A stretch of DNA of 64,000 bases from Suilimivivens sp009774465 (lineage in GTDB: Bacteria; Bacillota; Clostridia; Lachnospirales; Lachnospiraceae): contig CANDAE010000015.1 in assembly GCA_947382645.1 (NCBI GenBank), positions 1 to 64,000 of the forward strand. The letters are read 5' to 3'. The notes below the pieces were generated by a model, which saw only the letters and a list, made by a program, of their open reading frames with translations, did no database searches and was not told where the DNA came from. The stretch's first letter is position 1. Each line of letters opens with the position of its first letter. Made by a program: the position numbers and the translations under genes. This document shows, one piece after another, positions 7,871 through 16,605 of the stretch.

Positions 7871-8950
7871 TTACCAGAATACGTGATCTCCCAAAACGAA
7901 ACCTTCTCTTCTGCCTGCCCGTCTGAAATGGGTGGCGTCTCCAACAGTAGTTTCTCCGTTCAGGGCCGCCTGGGCTGCCTGCATACACAAATCAGGCACT
8001 GTTCCTTCGTATACCCTTGCCACTTTTCCCGTCATGGCCGGAGTAAACTGTCCCGACGCATAGATTACCGCATGTATGGTATTTGGATATGCGCCGCTCT
8101 TCACTCGATTCATAACCACTGCGCCAACACCTACCATGCCTTCATAGGACTGATTGCCGGCCTCACAGTAAATCAGTGCGCCAAGGAGTCTTAATTCATC
8201 CGCATCCGCCGCCACTGCACCTCTGTTTGCAGTGCGTTTGCGCTCTTCTTCCTCCCGCTCTCTTGCCCTTATTACCTCTATGCTTTCTCCTTCATCAATA
8301 TGAAATCTTACATTAATATAATCTGTATTTACATAGCCTATTTCATCATTAAAGTCCACACTGATCCACTGATCATCTATGATCTCAACCAGCTCAACAG
8401 AGTCTTCATGGGCCAGAACTCCATAAAAATCAGAATTACTGTCAGGCTCCATCCTTACCCGGACAGCGCTTCCTTCCAGCGTTACGATCCAGTTTCCCAC
8501 ATCCTCTGCCATTTCTTTTGCATCTTCTCCAAACAAAAGATATTCATCCTTTGCCCAGCCTGTTACATTACCGGAACGAAACTTGGTCCAGCCGTCTTTT
8601 CTTTCCAGAATCACGCCCCCGCAGTCTTTGTACAAAAGACCTACTTTCTCGGAATTTTCATCCGCCTGCGCCCTGATATTCAACGCATTCTGGACATTGG
8701 CCATAGTCAGCTCTTCTTCCATCCGCTCCTTTTCCGCCTCAAACTTCTGGTTAATATTCAGTTCCTTCTGCTCCTCAATAGGGGATTCTGTGCTGAATGC
8801 ACCAGGATCCAGCACCTCTGCAACACCGGCGCCGGAAAAATCATAGCCTCCCTTTTCACCTGCCTGAACGGTTATTTCCTCTGCTGAAAAGAAAAGCAGG
8901 AAATAAACAATCCCTGCCACCGCCGCCAGCAGCCTATTTCTCCGATTCAT
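7871..8950 (-). CDS. Secreted cell wall hydrolase (SH3 domains plus SleB/CwlJ-type domain)
   Basis: A signal peptide (RLLAAVAGIVYFLLFFSAEE) leads to a charged helical linker. Two bacterial SH3-like modules follow (around residues 88-135 and 150-210). The C-terminal SleB/CwlJ hydrolase domain starts at LRLLGALIYCEAGNQSYEGM, where the glutamate in IYCEAGNQ is the expected catalytic residue, and ends in the family's GDATHF and GDHVFW motifs. Such enzymes cleave peptidoglycan glycan strands, in spore cortex lysis or vegetative wall turnover. GGAGG precedes ATG 8950, a promoter lies at 9017-9045 and a palindromic terminator follows, so it is monocistronic. Confidence 0.9.
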   Translation of the reverse strand: MNRRNRLLAAVAGIVYFLLFFSAEEITVQAGEKGGYDFSGAGVAEVLDPGAFSTESPIEEQKELNINQKFEAEKERMEEELTMANVQNALNIRAQADENSEKVGLLYKDCGGVILERKDGWTKFRSGNVTGWAKDEYLLFGEDAKEMAEDVGNWIVTLEGSAVRVRMEPDSNSDFYGVLAHEDSVELVEIIDDQWISVDFNDEIGYVNTDYINVRFHIDEGESIEVIRAREREEEERKRTANRGAVAADADELRLLGALIYCEAGNQSYEGMVGVGAVVMNRVKSGAYPNTIHAVIYASGQFTPAMTGKVARVYEGTVPDLCMQAAQAALNGETTVGDATHFRRAGRREGFVLGDHVFW

Positions 8951-9016
8951 TCTGCTACCTCCAAAATACTCCGTTTACTTAATTGTTACGGATTTATTAC
9001 AATAGGTTTGGAGTTT

Positions 9017-9045
9017 ATATTACCAAATCGCCTGTTATTTGTCAA
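9017..9045 (-). promoter_or_regulatory. Sigma-A promoter of the cell wall hydrolase gene
   Basis: On the minus strand TTGACA (9040-9045) and TAATAT (9017-9022) have a 17-bp spacer, placed 67 bp ahead of the start codon. This is a near-consensus vegetative promoter. Confidence 0.65.
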
Positions 9046-9114
9046 GTTTTGGTAAATAGAACCGGATTTACTGCTGATTATTCAATTATTTTTATATAAA
9101 ATATTACGGTTTCT

Positions 9115-9909
9115 TTACAATTTTTTCGATTTTTCGACACAGGCTTCCACTGCATTCATCACTGCACCCCTAAAGCCCATTTCCTCCAGCGTTTTGACAC
9201 CCTCAATGGTAGTTCCTCCGGGCGAGCACACCATATCCTTAAGTTCTCCGGGATGCATCCCGGTTTCAAGCATCAGTTTTGCACTTCCATAGACCGTCTG
9301 CGCTGCAAACTGGTACGCCTGCCTTCTGGGCATTCCTGCCTTTACAGCTCCATCCGCCAGAGCTTCAATAAACATAAATACAAATGCGGGAGAGCTTCCG
9401 CTGACGCCTCCCACTGCATCCATCATCTTTTCCGGAACCTCCCTGGCAGTTCCAAAGCTGCCAAGAAGTTCCATGCATCTGTCCATCTCTTCATCAGAAA
9501 CCAGTTCATTCCTGCATACGCCGCTGCATCCGTCTCCCACCATTGCCGGCGTATTTGGCATACAGCGTACCAGTTTAATTTTCTTTTCAAAAGCCTCCTG
9601 TATCTGCGCCATTGTTTTTCCTGCCGCAATACTGATCACCAGGGTATCATCGGAAATACTGTTTTTAATCTGAGAGATTACCTCTTCAAACATCTGGGGC
9701 TTTACCGCCAAAATCAATATATCCGCCTCCTGCGCTACTTTACAGTTGTTTTCTAAAATTCGGATTTGGTATTTTTCTTTTACTCTGTTTCTGGTTTCTT
9801 CTGTTTTTGCATACCCTAAAATATCTTCCGCCCCGGCAATTTTTTTGGCAAGCATACCGCCAATCATGGCTTTCGCCATATTGCCAAGTCCGATAAATCC
9901 TGTTTTCAT
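9115..9909 (-). CDS. proC: Pyrroline-5-carboxylate reductase
   Basis: Last step of proline biosynthesis, reducing pyrroline-5-carboxylate with NAD(P)H. The Rossmann start is MKTGFIGLGNMAKAMIGGML, followed by ILAVKPQMFEEV, VRCMPNTPAMVGDG and the C-terminal signature VSGSSPAFVFMFIEALADGA and SPGGTTIEGVKTLEE. The open frame continues to 9981, but those residues come from the adjoining repeat element. GGAG five bases before ATG 9909 marks the true start (264 residues). No other proline genes are adjacent. Confidence 0.95.
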   Translation of the reverse strand: MKTGFIGLGNMAKAMIGGMLAKKIAGAEDILGYAKTEETRNRVKEKYQIRILENNCKVAQEADILILAVKPQMFEEVISQIKNSISDDTLVISIAAGKTMAQIQEAFEKKIKLVRCMPNTPAMVGDGCSGVCRNELVSDEEMDRCMELLGSFGTAREVPEKMMDAVGGVSGSSPAFVFMFIEALADGAVKAGMPRRQAYQFAAQTVYGSAKLMLETGMHPGELKDMVCSPGGTTIEGVKTLEEMGFRGAVMNAVEACVEKSKKL

Positions 9910-9943
9910 ACTGTCTCCATTCCGAAACATTTTAATCTCCATT

Positions 9944-10084
9944 CCGGAGCGTTTACGCGACGGGGCGACGCAAATCTCCAATTTGCTAACTTTGTAAACA
10001 AAGTTTTGCCATCAAGGCTTATTCGTGACGCTCCGGCACAAATAGACGTGTGAAAAATCAGCACATCAGTGTGATTTTTCACAC
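9944..10084. repeat. Multi-hairpin intergenic repeat element, copy 1
   Basis: Non-coding DNA between proC and rlmB is packed with inverted repeats. CCGGAGCG (9944-9951) matches inverted CGCTCCGG (10029-10036). AACTTTGT/ACAAAGTT forms a stem at 9988-10005. GTGTGAAAAATCA pairs with TGATTTTTCACAC around the loop GCACATCAGTG (10048-10084). The last 55 bp (10030-10084) align closely with 21358-21411, including the same loop, so this is a dispersed element of this genome. Confidence 0.7.
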
Positions 10085-10149
10085 TATGCTGTTCCTGCCA
10101 GCAGGCGTCCCTGTAAATGTAAACCTGCAGGAAAACTCTTCCCTTCCCA

Positions 10150-10980
10150 CTATTTGCGCTGAGCGCCTGCCGCCTGATAAAGCAGCAGAGAAGCTGCCAC
10201 TGCCGCATTTAAAGATTCCAATTCGCCTTCCATAGGTATTTTCAGACGGGCATTTGCAAGCTTTGCAGTCTCTTCACAAAGGCCATTTCCTTCATTTCCA
10301 ATAAGAAAAGCGCTGCCTCCCCTGTAAGCAACCTGATCGTAAAGTTTTCTCCCTTTTAAATGAGCCGCATAGACTTTAATTTTATTTTCCTTAAGCCGAT
10401 TGATCTCAGCCCCCAAATCTTCCGTGTACACAAAGGGCACTCTGTATATGGAACCCATAGTAGCCCGAACCGTCTTGGGATTATAAATATCCACGGTTCC
10501 CTTGCTCATAATCACACCGTCTGCTCCGGCTCCTTCTGCAGTTCTTATCATGGTCCCCAGGTTTCCAGGATCCTGAATATCCTCAAGCAGCAAAAACAGA
10601 GGTGCTTTCTTCTCCGCTTTTTTCTTTGCCTTCGCCTTTTCAATTAAATCTTCTGTCCTGTATGAAAACTGTTTGAGTACAAGCAGAATTCCCTGAGGCG
10701 TCTGGGTATCCGATGTTTCCCTGAAAACCTCCTCTGAAACCTGCTCCACATGAACCTTCGCTTCCATACAGACGCACAGCCTTTTCCACAAAGCTTTATC
10801 CGCCTTTAATTCCGGCCAGGTCAGTTCACTCACATAAATTTCCTTAAGGCATTCAATTGGTGCTTCCTCAAACATCTTAATGCCTTCCGCAATAAAAAGA
10901 CCTTCCTTACTTCTTCTCCTGCTTCTGTCTCTTAAAGAAGCTATTAATTTTATCTTTCTGTTTGTTAAACTTGTAATCAT
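10150..10980 (-). CDS. TrmH/SpoU-family RNA 2'-O-methyltransferase
   Basis: A SAM-dependent knotted methyltransferase acting on rRNA or tRNA. The N-terminal substrate-binding part (LTNRKIKLIASLRDRSRRRS, FIAEGIKMFEEA) precedes the SpoU domain with motif 1 LLLEDIQDPGNLGTMIRTAE, motif 2 FLIGNEGNGL and motif 3 IPMEGELESLNAAVAASLLLY. The exact target nucleotide cannot be told. The start lies 12 bp after the pfkA stop with AAGGG in between, so it is the last gene of the dnaE-pfkA run. Confidence 0.92.
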   Translation of the reverse strand: MITSLTNRKIKLIASLRDRSRRRSKEGLFIAEGIKMFEEAPIECLKEIYVSELTWPELKADKALWKRLCVCMEAKVHVEQVSEEVFRETSDTQTPQGILLVLKQFSYRTEDLIEKAKAKKKAEKKAPLFLLLEDIQDPGNLGTMIRTAEGAGADGVIMSKGTVDIYNPKTVRATMGSIYRVPFVYTEDLGAEINRLKENKIKVYAAHLKGRKLYDQVAYRGGSAFLIGNEGNGLCEETAKLANARLKIPMEGELESLNAAVAASLLLYQAAGAQRK

Positions 10981-10992
10981 ATTCCCTTCCCA

Positions 10993-11967
10993 TTACTGTG
11001 ACAGCAGCCTGCTGACCTGATATTGATATTCTGAAATATTTTTCTGCATGTTAAGCGCTTCCTCAATATCAAAATCCACAAACTCTGCATTCCGATAGCC
11101 AACCACTCTGTTACTCTTTCCCTCACACAAAATATCTGCCGCATAGGCGCCCATAATGGACGCATAAAAACGGTCTTTACAGGTAGGCGAACCACCCCTC
11201 TGCATGTAGCCTAAAATAGTGGCTCTGGTTTCCATGCCTGTGGCCGCTTCAATTCTTCTTGCCATAGATGTGGAATGACCGATTCCTTCCGCATTTACAA
11301 TAATGTGATGGGTTTTTCCTTTTTTACGATTATTGATAATGTTATTGATAATGTTCTGCTCATTGAAATCATATTTTTCAGGAAGAAGAATGTCCTCGGC
11401 TCCATTTGCCACACCACACCAGAGAGCAATGTAACCGGCGTTTCTGCCCATAACTTCAATAATACTGCATCTTTCATGGGAAGATGAGGTATCTCTTACC
11501 TTATCAATGGCCTGCATTGCCGTATTAATGGCAGTGTCAAACCCTATGGTATAATCTGTACAGGCAATATCAAGGTCAATGGTTCCCGGAATCCCGATGG
11601 TATTGATATCATGTCTTGCCAGTGCCTGGGCGCCCCGGTAAGAACCATCTCCGCCGATAACCACCACGCCGTCAATTTCATGCTTTCTGCAGATTTCCGC
11701 TGCCCTTGCCTGCACTTCCTCCTGCTTGAATTCAGGGCATCTGGCTGTTCCCAAGATGGTACCGCCCTTCTGAATCGTATCGGAAACATCCTTCTTTTCC
11801 ATGTCTATGATCTCTTCATTCAAAAGTCCCTGATACCCTTTTTTAATTCCTTTTACTTTCACGCCATTACCAATGGCCTTGCGCACCACTGCACGTATTG
11901 CCGCATTCATTCCGGGCGCATCACCGCCACTGGTCAAAATACCGATTGTCTTAATCTCTTTTGCCAT
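10993..11967 (-). CDS. pfkA: ATP-dependent 6-phosphofructokinase
   Basis: Committing step of glycolysis, fructose 6-phosphate to fructose 1,6-bisphosphate. The 324-residue bacterial PfkA shows GILTSGGDAPGMNAAIRAV at the N-terminus and GGDGSYRGA, where Gly after GGD indicates ATP rather than pyrophosphate use. It also has the catalytic GTIDLDIACTDYTIGFDTA and EVMGRNAGYIAL, and the sugar-binding MQRGGSPTCKDR. AAAGGA precedes ATG 11967. It follows dnaE by about 70 bp on the same strand, an arrangement common in Firmicutes. Confidence 0.96.
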   Translation of the reverse strand: MAKEIKTIGILTSGGDAPGMNAAIRAVVRKAIGNGVKVKGIKKGYQGLLNEEIIDMEKKDVSDTIQKGGTILGTARCPEFKQEEVQARAAEICRKHEIDGVVVIGGDGSYRGAQALARHDINTIGIPGTIDLDIACTDYTIGFDTAINTAMQAIDKVRDTSSSHERCSIIEVMGRNAGYIALWCGVANGAEDILLPEKYDFNEQNIINNIINNRKKGKTHHIIVNAEGIGHSTSMARRIEAATGMETRATILGYMQRGGSPTCKDRFYASIMGAYAADILCEGKSNRVVGYRNAEFVDFDIEEALNMQKNISEYQYQVSRLLSQ

Positions 11968-12037
11968 ATGTGTCAGTCCTTTCTTTGTACTGCTACGTTT
12001 ATTTTAACCTGATTTTCAGGCATTTTCAAGTAAGGAT

Positions 12038-15000
12038 TCACAGCTTCGCCCTATCCCAGACAATTTTTATATTATCCTTCCCAAATTTCTCATTAAGGCG
12101 GGTAAGCAGCTCTTCATCTGCGCACACATTTTTGTTTGGCGGCAGCTTTTTCATAGTTCTGTCCGCTTCAATATAAATCACCACTCCATCCTGCCCGTCT
12201 GAATCTGCAAGAAGGTTAAACAGCTCCTCCGCATTCTTTTCATAGTCTGCCATGTCAGAAAATTTAATCCAGAGCTTTCGGGGAATTTCTTCAAACCCGG
12301 TTATCTTTTCGCAAATCAGCTTTCCGTCCCGTTCTTCTTCCGAAGATACCCTTCCCCTGATAAATACCTTATTGTCCTCCACCAGTCTGGCATTATTCTT
12401 TTCATAATCTCTGGGAAAAACGATTACCTCCACAGTTCCAAGCAAATCCTCCACCTGCAAAAAAGCCATTATCTTATCATTTTTGGTGTACTTGATCTTT
12501 TTATCTGCAATCAGCCCGCCAATCACTGCTGTGGCATTATCCTTAAGGGCGCATTCTCCAGTTTCTTCATTCAGGGCAAAATCCGCTGTGGTGTTGGTGA
12601 TTCCTTTTTTCCAAAGTTCTTCCCATTCTTCCAGAGGATGGCCGCTGATATAAATTCCAAGTACTTCCTTCTCAAAAGCAAGCTGCATTTCCTTTGAATA
12701 TTCTCCTACGTCAGGAAGCTTTACTTCATAATCCTTTTTTTCCTCCTCCGAAACAATGTCAAACAGGCTGATCTGTCCGGCCATATTGTTCTTTTTATCA
12801 TGGCTTATCCGCTCCATGATCTGAACATAGGCGGTCATAAACTGTTTTCTGGTGCCCGGCAGGCTGTCAAAGGCTCCCGCCTTAATAAAGTTTTCAACTG
12901 CCTTTTTGTTCAGTTCTTTATCAGACATTCGTGTAATGAAGTCCTTAAGATTTGTATATGGCCCCCGAAGTTTTCTCTCCTCCACCACGGATTCAATCAC
13001 CGGGCGCCCCACGCTTTTAATTGCAGTCAGCGCATACCGGATGGATTTATCTGATACGGAAAAGCCGCTTTCCCCCTGATTGATATCCGGCGGCAGTATG
13101 GTAATTCCCATGCTCCGGCAGGTCATAATGTACTCGGCCACCTTGTTGGAATTATCGATAACAGAAGTCATAAGGGCCGCCATAAATTCTACCGGATAAT
13201 AATATTTCAGATAAGCAGTCTGATAAGCCACCACTGCATAGCAGGCAGCATGAGACTTATTAAAGGCATACTTGGCAAAGTCCATCATATCATCATAAAT
13301 CTGAGAGGCAACCTGCACAGGAATCCCATTTGCCACACACCCGGGCACTCCCTCTTCTTTATTTCCATAAATAAAGTTGTCCCGTTCTTTTTCCATTACA
13401 GCCTGCTTCTTTTTACTCATGGCACGTCGTACCAGGTCGCTCCGTCCAAGGGTATATCCCCCCAAATCACGCACAATCTGCATTACCTGCTCCTGATAAA
13501 CAATACACCCGTAGGTAGGCGCCAGAATCGGTTCCAACTGAGGACAGGCATAGCTGACAGGACCGGAAGAAGTTTTTCCTTTAATGTATTTGGGGATAAA
13601 GTCCATAGGCCCCGGACGGTACAGGGAAATTCCTGCGATAATATCCTCTAAATTTTCCGGCTTTAATTCCTTCATAAAGTTTTTCATACCGCCGCTTTCA
13701 AGCTGGAACATACCGTCCGTCTTTCCTGTTCCGATAGAGGCAAGCACTTTTTTATCATCATAATCAATTTTGTCTATATCAATGTGAATGCCTTTCCCCT
13801 TTTCCACCAGCTTAACTGCATCCTGAATCACCGTAAGGGTACGCAGCCCCAGAAAGTCCATTTTTAAAAGCCCCAGTTCTTCAATGGTGGTCATGGTAAA
13901 CTGGGTGGTAATGGAACCGTCCGCTCCTCGTGATAAGGGCACCAGCTCTTCCGCCGGTTTGGAACAGATCACTACTCCGGCAGCATGCATGGAAGTATGA
14001 CGCGGCAAACCTTCTAAACGCCTGCTCATGTTAATCAGTTCCTTCACCTGTTCATCTGTTTCATATAGCTTGCGAAGCTCCGGATTAATCTGCAGGGCAC
14101 GGTCTATTGTAATATTCAGTTCATTTGGAATCATCTTGGCCAGAGAATCCACATAGGCATAAGGCAGATCCATAACCCGTCCCACATCCCGAATCACGCC
14201 CTTCGCGGCCAGGGTACCGAAGGTTACGATCTGAACCACCTTTTCTGAACCATATTTTCGGCTTACATAATCAATTACCTCCTGCCTTCTTTCGTAGCAG
14301 AAATCAATATCAATATCCGGCATGGAAATTCTCTCCGGATTTAAAAAACGCTCAAACAGCAGATTATATTTAATCGGATCAATATTTGTAATTTTCAAAG
14401 CGTAGGAAACAATGCTTCCCGCAGCGGAGCCTCTTCCCGGCCCTACCATAATCTCATTTTGTCTGGCATAATTAATAAAATCCCATACAATCAGGAAATA
14501 ATCCACATATCCCATGCTTTTAATTACATTTAATTCATAGTCAAGACGTTCCTTTAAAGTCTGGCCTGAATCTCCGGCAGGGGTATTTTCGTCCCCGTAC
14601 CGCTCTTTTAATCCGTCATAGCAGAGCTTATTTAAATAAGTCCAGGGATCATACCCTTCCGGTACTTCAAAATGAGGCAGTTTTGTGACGCCGAATTCAA
14701 TTTCCACATGGCACCTGTCGGCAATCCGCTGGGTATTTTCCACTGCTTCCCATGCATAGGGGAAAAGCCCCTTCATCTCTTCTTCACTTTTCACATAATA
14801 CTGTCCGCCCACATAGCGCATCCTGTCCTCATCCGCCAGCTTTTTCCCGGTCTGAATGCAAAGAAGAATATCATGGGGTTTTACGTCATCTGCGTAAGTA
14901 TAATGTACGTCATTGGTGACTACCAGAGGAATGTTAAGCTCCCTGCTCATTTGCAGAAGCGTAGTGTTCACCATCTTCTGTTCCGGCAGTCCATGATCCT

Positions 15001-15526
15001 GCAGCTCCAGGAAAAAATTATTTTCTCCAAAACAGTCTCTATATTTAAGGGCGGCTTTTTTTGCTTCCTCCACAAGTCCCTTTTGAATATACCGCTGCAC
15101 TTCTCCTGCAAGGCAGGCGGAAAGTGCAATAATCCCCTCATGAAACTGGTTTAAAATCTCCATATCCACACGGGGCTTATAGTAATATCCTTCGGTAAAT
15201 CCCCGGCTCACAATCCGCATCAGATTATCATAGCCTGTATTATTTTCCGCAAGCAGAACCAGATGGTAGTATCTGTCCTCGCCGCCTGTCAGCTCCTTGT
15301 CAAAACGGGAATTAGGCGCCACATAAATCTCACACCCCAAAACAGGGTTGATTCCTTCTGCTTTACATGCCTTATAAAAATCAATCACCCCATACATAAC
15401 CCCGTGATCTGTGATGGCGGCGCTGTTCATGCCAAGTTCCTTTACCCGTTTTACGTACTCTTTAATTTTGTTGGAACCATCCAGCAGACTGTACTCTGTG
15501 TGGACGTGAAGATGTGTAAATGCCAT
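12038..15526 (-). CDS. dnaE: DNA polymerase III alpha subunit, DnaE type
   Basis: The 1162-residue replicative polymerase subunit opens with the PHP domain (FTHLHVHTEYSLLDGSNKIKEY). The palm follows, with GPGRGSAAGSIVSYAL and the catalytic aspartates in MPDIDIDFCYERRQEVIDYV. Then come the fingers (YRPGPMDFIPKYIKGK, AYFNKSHAACY-like segment), a helix-hairpin-helix region and a C-terminal OB fold. In Firmicutes DnaE works beside PolC, often on the lagging strand. AGGAG lies seven bases before ATG 15526. It heads the dnaE-pfkA-rRNA methyltransferase run. Confidence 0.97.
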   Translation of the reverse strand: MAFTHLHVHTEYSLLDGSNKIKEYVKRVKELGMNSAAITDHGVMYGVIDFYKACKAEGINPVLGCEIYVAPNSRFDKELTGGEDRYYHLVLLAENNTGYDNLMRIVSRGFTEGYYYKPRVDMEILNQFHEGIIALSACLAGEVQRYIQKGLVEEAKKAALKYRDCFGENNFFLELQDHGLPEQKMVNTTLLQMSRELNIPLVVTNDVHYTYADDVKPHDILLCIQTGKKLADEDRMRYVGGQYYVKSEEEMKGLFPYAWEAVENTQRIADRCHVEIEFGVTKLPHFEVPEGYDPWTYLNKLCYDGLKERYGDENTPAGDSGQTLKERLDYELNVIKSMGYVDYFLIVWDFINYARQNEIMVGPGRGSAAGSIVSYALKITNIDPIKYNLLFERFLNPERISMPDIDIDFCYERRQEVIDYVSRKYGSEKVVQIVTFGTLAAKGVIRDVGRVMDLPYAYVDSLAKMIPNELNITIDRALQINPELRKLYETDEQVKELINMSRRLEGLPRHTSMHAAGVVICSKPAEELVPLSRGADGSITTQFTMTTIEELGLLKMDFLGLRTLTVIQDAVKLVEKGKGIHIDIDKIDYDDKKVLASIGTGKTDGMFQLESGGMKNFMKELKPENLEDIIAGISLYRPGPMDFIPKYIKGKTSSGPVSYACPQLEPILAPTYGCIVYQEQVMQIVRDLGGYTLGRSDLVRRAMSKKKQAVMEKERDNFIYGNKEEGVPGCVANGIPVQVASQIYDDMMDFAKYAFNKSHAACYAVVAYQTAYLKYYYPVEFMAALMTSVIDNSNKVAEYIMTCRSMGITILPPDINQGESGFSVSDKSIRYALTAIKSVGRPVIESVVEERKLRGPYTNLKDFITRMSDKELNKKAVENFIKAGAFDSLPGTRKQFMTAYVQIMERISHDKKNNMAGQISLFDIVSEEEKKDYEVKLPDVGEYSKEMQLAFEKEVLGIYISGHPLEEWEELWKKGITNTTADFALNEETGECALKDNATAVIGGLIADKKIKYTKNDKIMAFLQVEDLLGTVEVIVFPRDYEKNNARLVEDNKVFIRGRVSSEEERDGKLICEKITGFEEIPRKLWIKFSDMADYEKNAEELFNLLADSDGQDGVVIYIEADRTMKKLPPNKNVCADEELLTRLNEKFGKDNIKIVWDRAKL

Positions 15527-15553
15527 AAATGTACTCCTAATTTAATTTATCTT

Positions 15554-15784
15554 TTAAAAATCTTTCTGTATAATTCTGCCATACCTGCATTCATCCAAAA
15601 ACAATTCATAAATGTATGCAGCGCTTTCAAGATAAAGTCCTGTTGATGTATCCTGAAGTTTTTCAAAAATATTGGATTGATAAAATTGAAACAATGCATC
15701 CTGAATGGAAACTCTGGTGTCTTCCACTATATATTTAACTACATCCTGAATATTTCCTTCAATCAACACTTGCTGATCACTCAT
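15554..15784 (-). CDS. Small acidic protein, third gene of the DUF3990 module
   Basis: This 76-residue protein (IEGNIQDVVKYIVEDTRVSI near its start, TGLYLESAAYIYELFLDECR near its end) has no signal or membrane segment and is predicted helical. It overlaps the end of the DUF3990 gene by 8 bp, so it is translationally coupled. I recall similar small proteins beside DUF3990 genes in Lachnospiraceae and Bacteroides, with no known function. An accessory or antitoxin role is only inference from context. Confidence 0.72.
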   Translation of the reverse strand: MSDQQVLIEGNIQDVVKYIVEDTRVSIQDALFQFYQSNIFEKLQDTSTGLYLESAAYIYELFLDECRYGRIIQKDF

Positions 15785-16289
15785 TTAAAACACCTGCTTT
15801 CTTTAAATGCTGTATTGCTTTTAATGTATGGAAAGAATACTGGTCTGTTAATTTATGATAAGTAAATTGTTTTTTCAACCCCTCAATATCTATTTTATCC
15901 CCCATGTACCTTCTTAAAGTTACTGCTATTTTATCATCTGCCACCGGCCCGATAACAATATCATATTTGTTGTCTTTATTACATTCAGAATTTTCTATCT
16001 CTATTCCTTCGCGCCTTCTATTATTATAAATAAATAAAGCCCACTCTATAGTCGGCACATTAGGAAAGATTCTAATACTCAATTCTCCTGAATAAAAAAT
16101 CCTGTCATCAATCTCATAAATCGTAACAACTGGCATTCCTCCGTAAATACGACTTGTATTTTCCGCCATTTTTTTTGCCTGTTCTTTCAGTGATGTTAAA
16201 TAAAAACCACGTCCAAAGTCTTTAAAAGGCCGGCATTTATCCAAATCTATATCTTCTATTTCCATATTCGATCCATGATATAAAGTCAT
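15777..16289 (-). CDS. DUF3990 protein, ADP-ribosyltransferase-like
   Basis: The 170-residue protein begins MTLYHGSNMEIEDID and contains DFGRGFYLTSLKEQAKKMAE. The YHGS histidine and the GFYLT tyrosine are arranged as in H-Y-(E/Q) ADP-ribosyltransferases, and DUF3990 has been linked to that fold. GGAGG lies 9 bases before ATG 16289, and this ATG overlaps the stop of the upstream DUF3791 gene by 4 bp (ATGA), so the upstream frame from 16316 is not used. A toxin-like NAD-dependent modifying activity is plausible but unproven. Confidence 0.82.
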   Translation of the reverse strand: MTLYHGSNMEIEDIDLDKCRPFKDFGRGFYLTSLKEQAKKMAENTSRIYGGMPVVTIYEIDDRIFYSGELSIRIFPNVPTIEWALFIYNNRRREGIEIENSECNKDNKYDIVIGPVADDKIAVTLRRYMGDKIDIEGLKKQFTYHKLTDQYSFHTLKAIQHLKKAGVLNE

Positions 16290-16510
16290 TTTAATGTTCC
16301 TCCATGCTCCTGGCATATAATTGTCAAATGATCCACTGCATCCTCAAAGGAAAATGTATGCTCTACATCATATTCCTCTTCCAAAAATGCAATCCCTTTA
16401 TATTGATATAAATAATTAAATGCTTCTTTAATGTTTACAGCATATCTTTTTGCAAATTCATTTATGCATATGACAATATAATCAATCATGTCTTTCTGTT
16501 TTTGTGGCAT
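16286..16510 (-). CDS. DUF3791 small protein, possible antitoxin
   Basis: A 74-residue protein (DYIVICINEFAKRYAVNIKE, ending HLTIICQEHGGTLK) matching the DUF3791 pattern, a family commonly found directly upstream of DUF3990 genes. AGGAG precedes ATG 16510. Its stop overlaps the DUF3990 start, giving tight stoichiometric coupling typical of toxin-antitoxin pairs. It has no recognised DNA-binding motif. Antitoxin function is inferred. Confidence 0.8.
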   Translation of the reverse strand: MPQKQKDMIDYIVICINEFAKRYAVNIKEAFNYLYQYKGIAFLEEEYDVEHTFSFEDAVDHLTIICQEHGGTLK

Positions 16511-16551
16511 ATAATTTCTCCTACTGAAACAATTTTTACGTTTATGCTAAT

Positions 16552-16596
16552 TTTACCAAAAAAGAAACACCTTGGAAAGTCCCAGGGCATTTCTTT
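16552..16596 (-). terminator. Terminator after the first M56 sensor gene
   Basis: On the minus strand AAAGAAA (16590-16596) and TTTCTTT (16561-16567) form the base of an imperfect stem that also pairs inner CC/GG bases. A T-run follows. It separates the M56 sensor gene from the DUF3791-DUF3990 module. Confidence 0.55.
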
Positions 16597-16605
16597 TCAT
16601 GTTTG

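Noticed and set aside
9906..9981. Longer proC start with MEICVAPSRKRSG leader
   Set aside because: The added residues are encoded by the adjoining repeat element, and GGAG directly precedes the ATG that begins the Rossmann motif.
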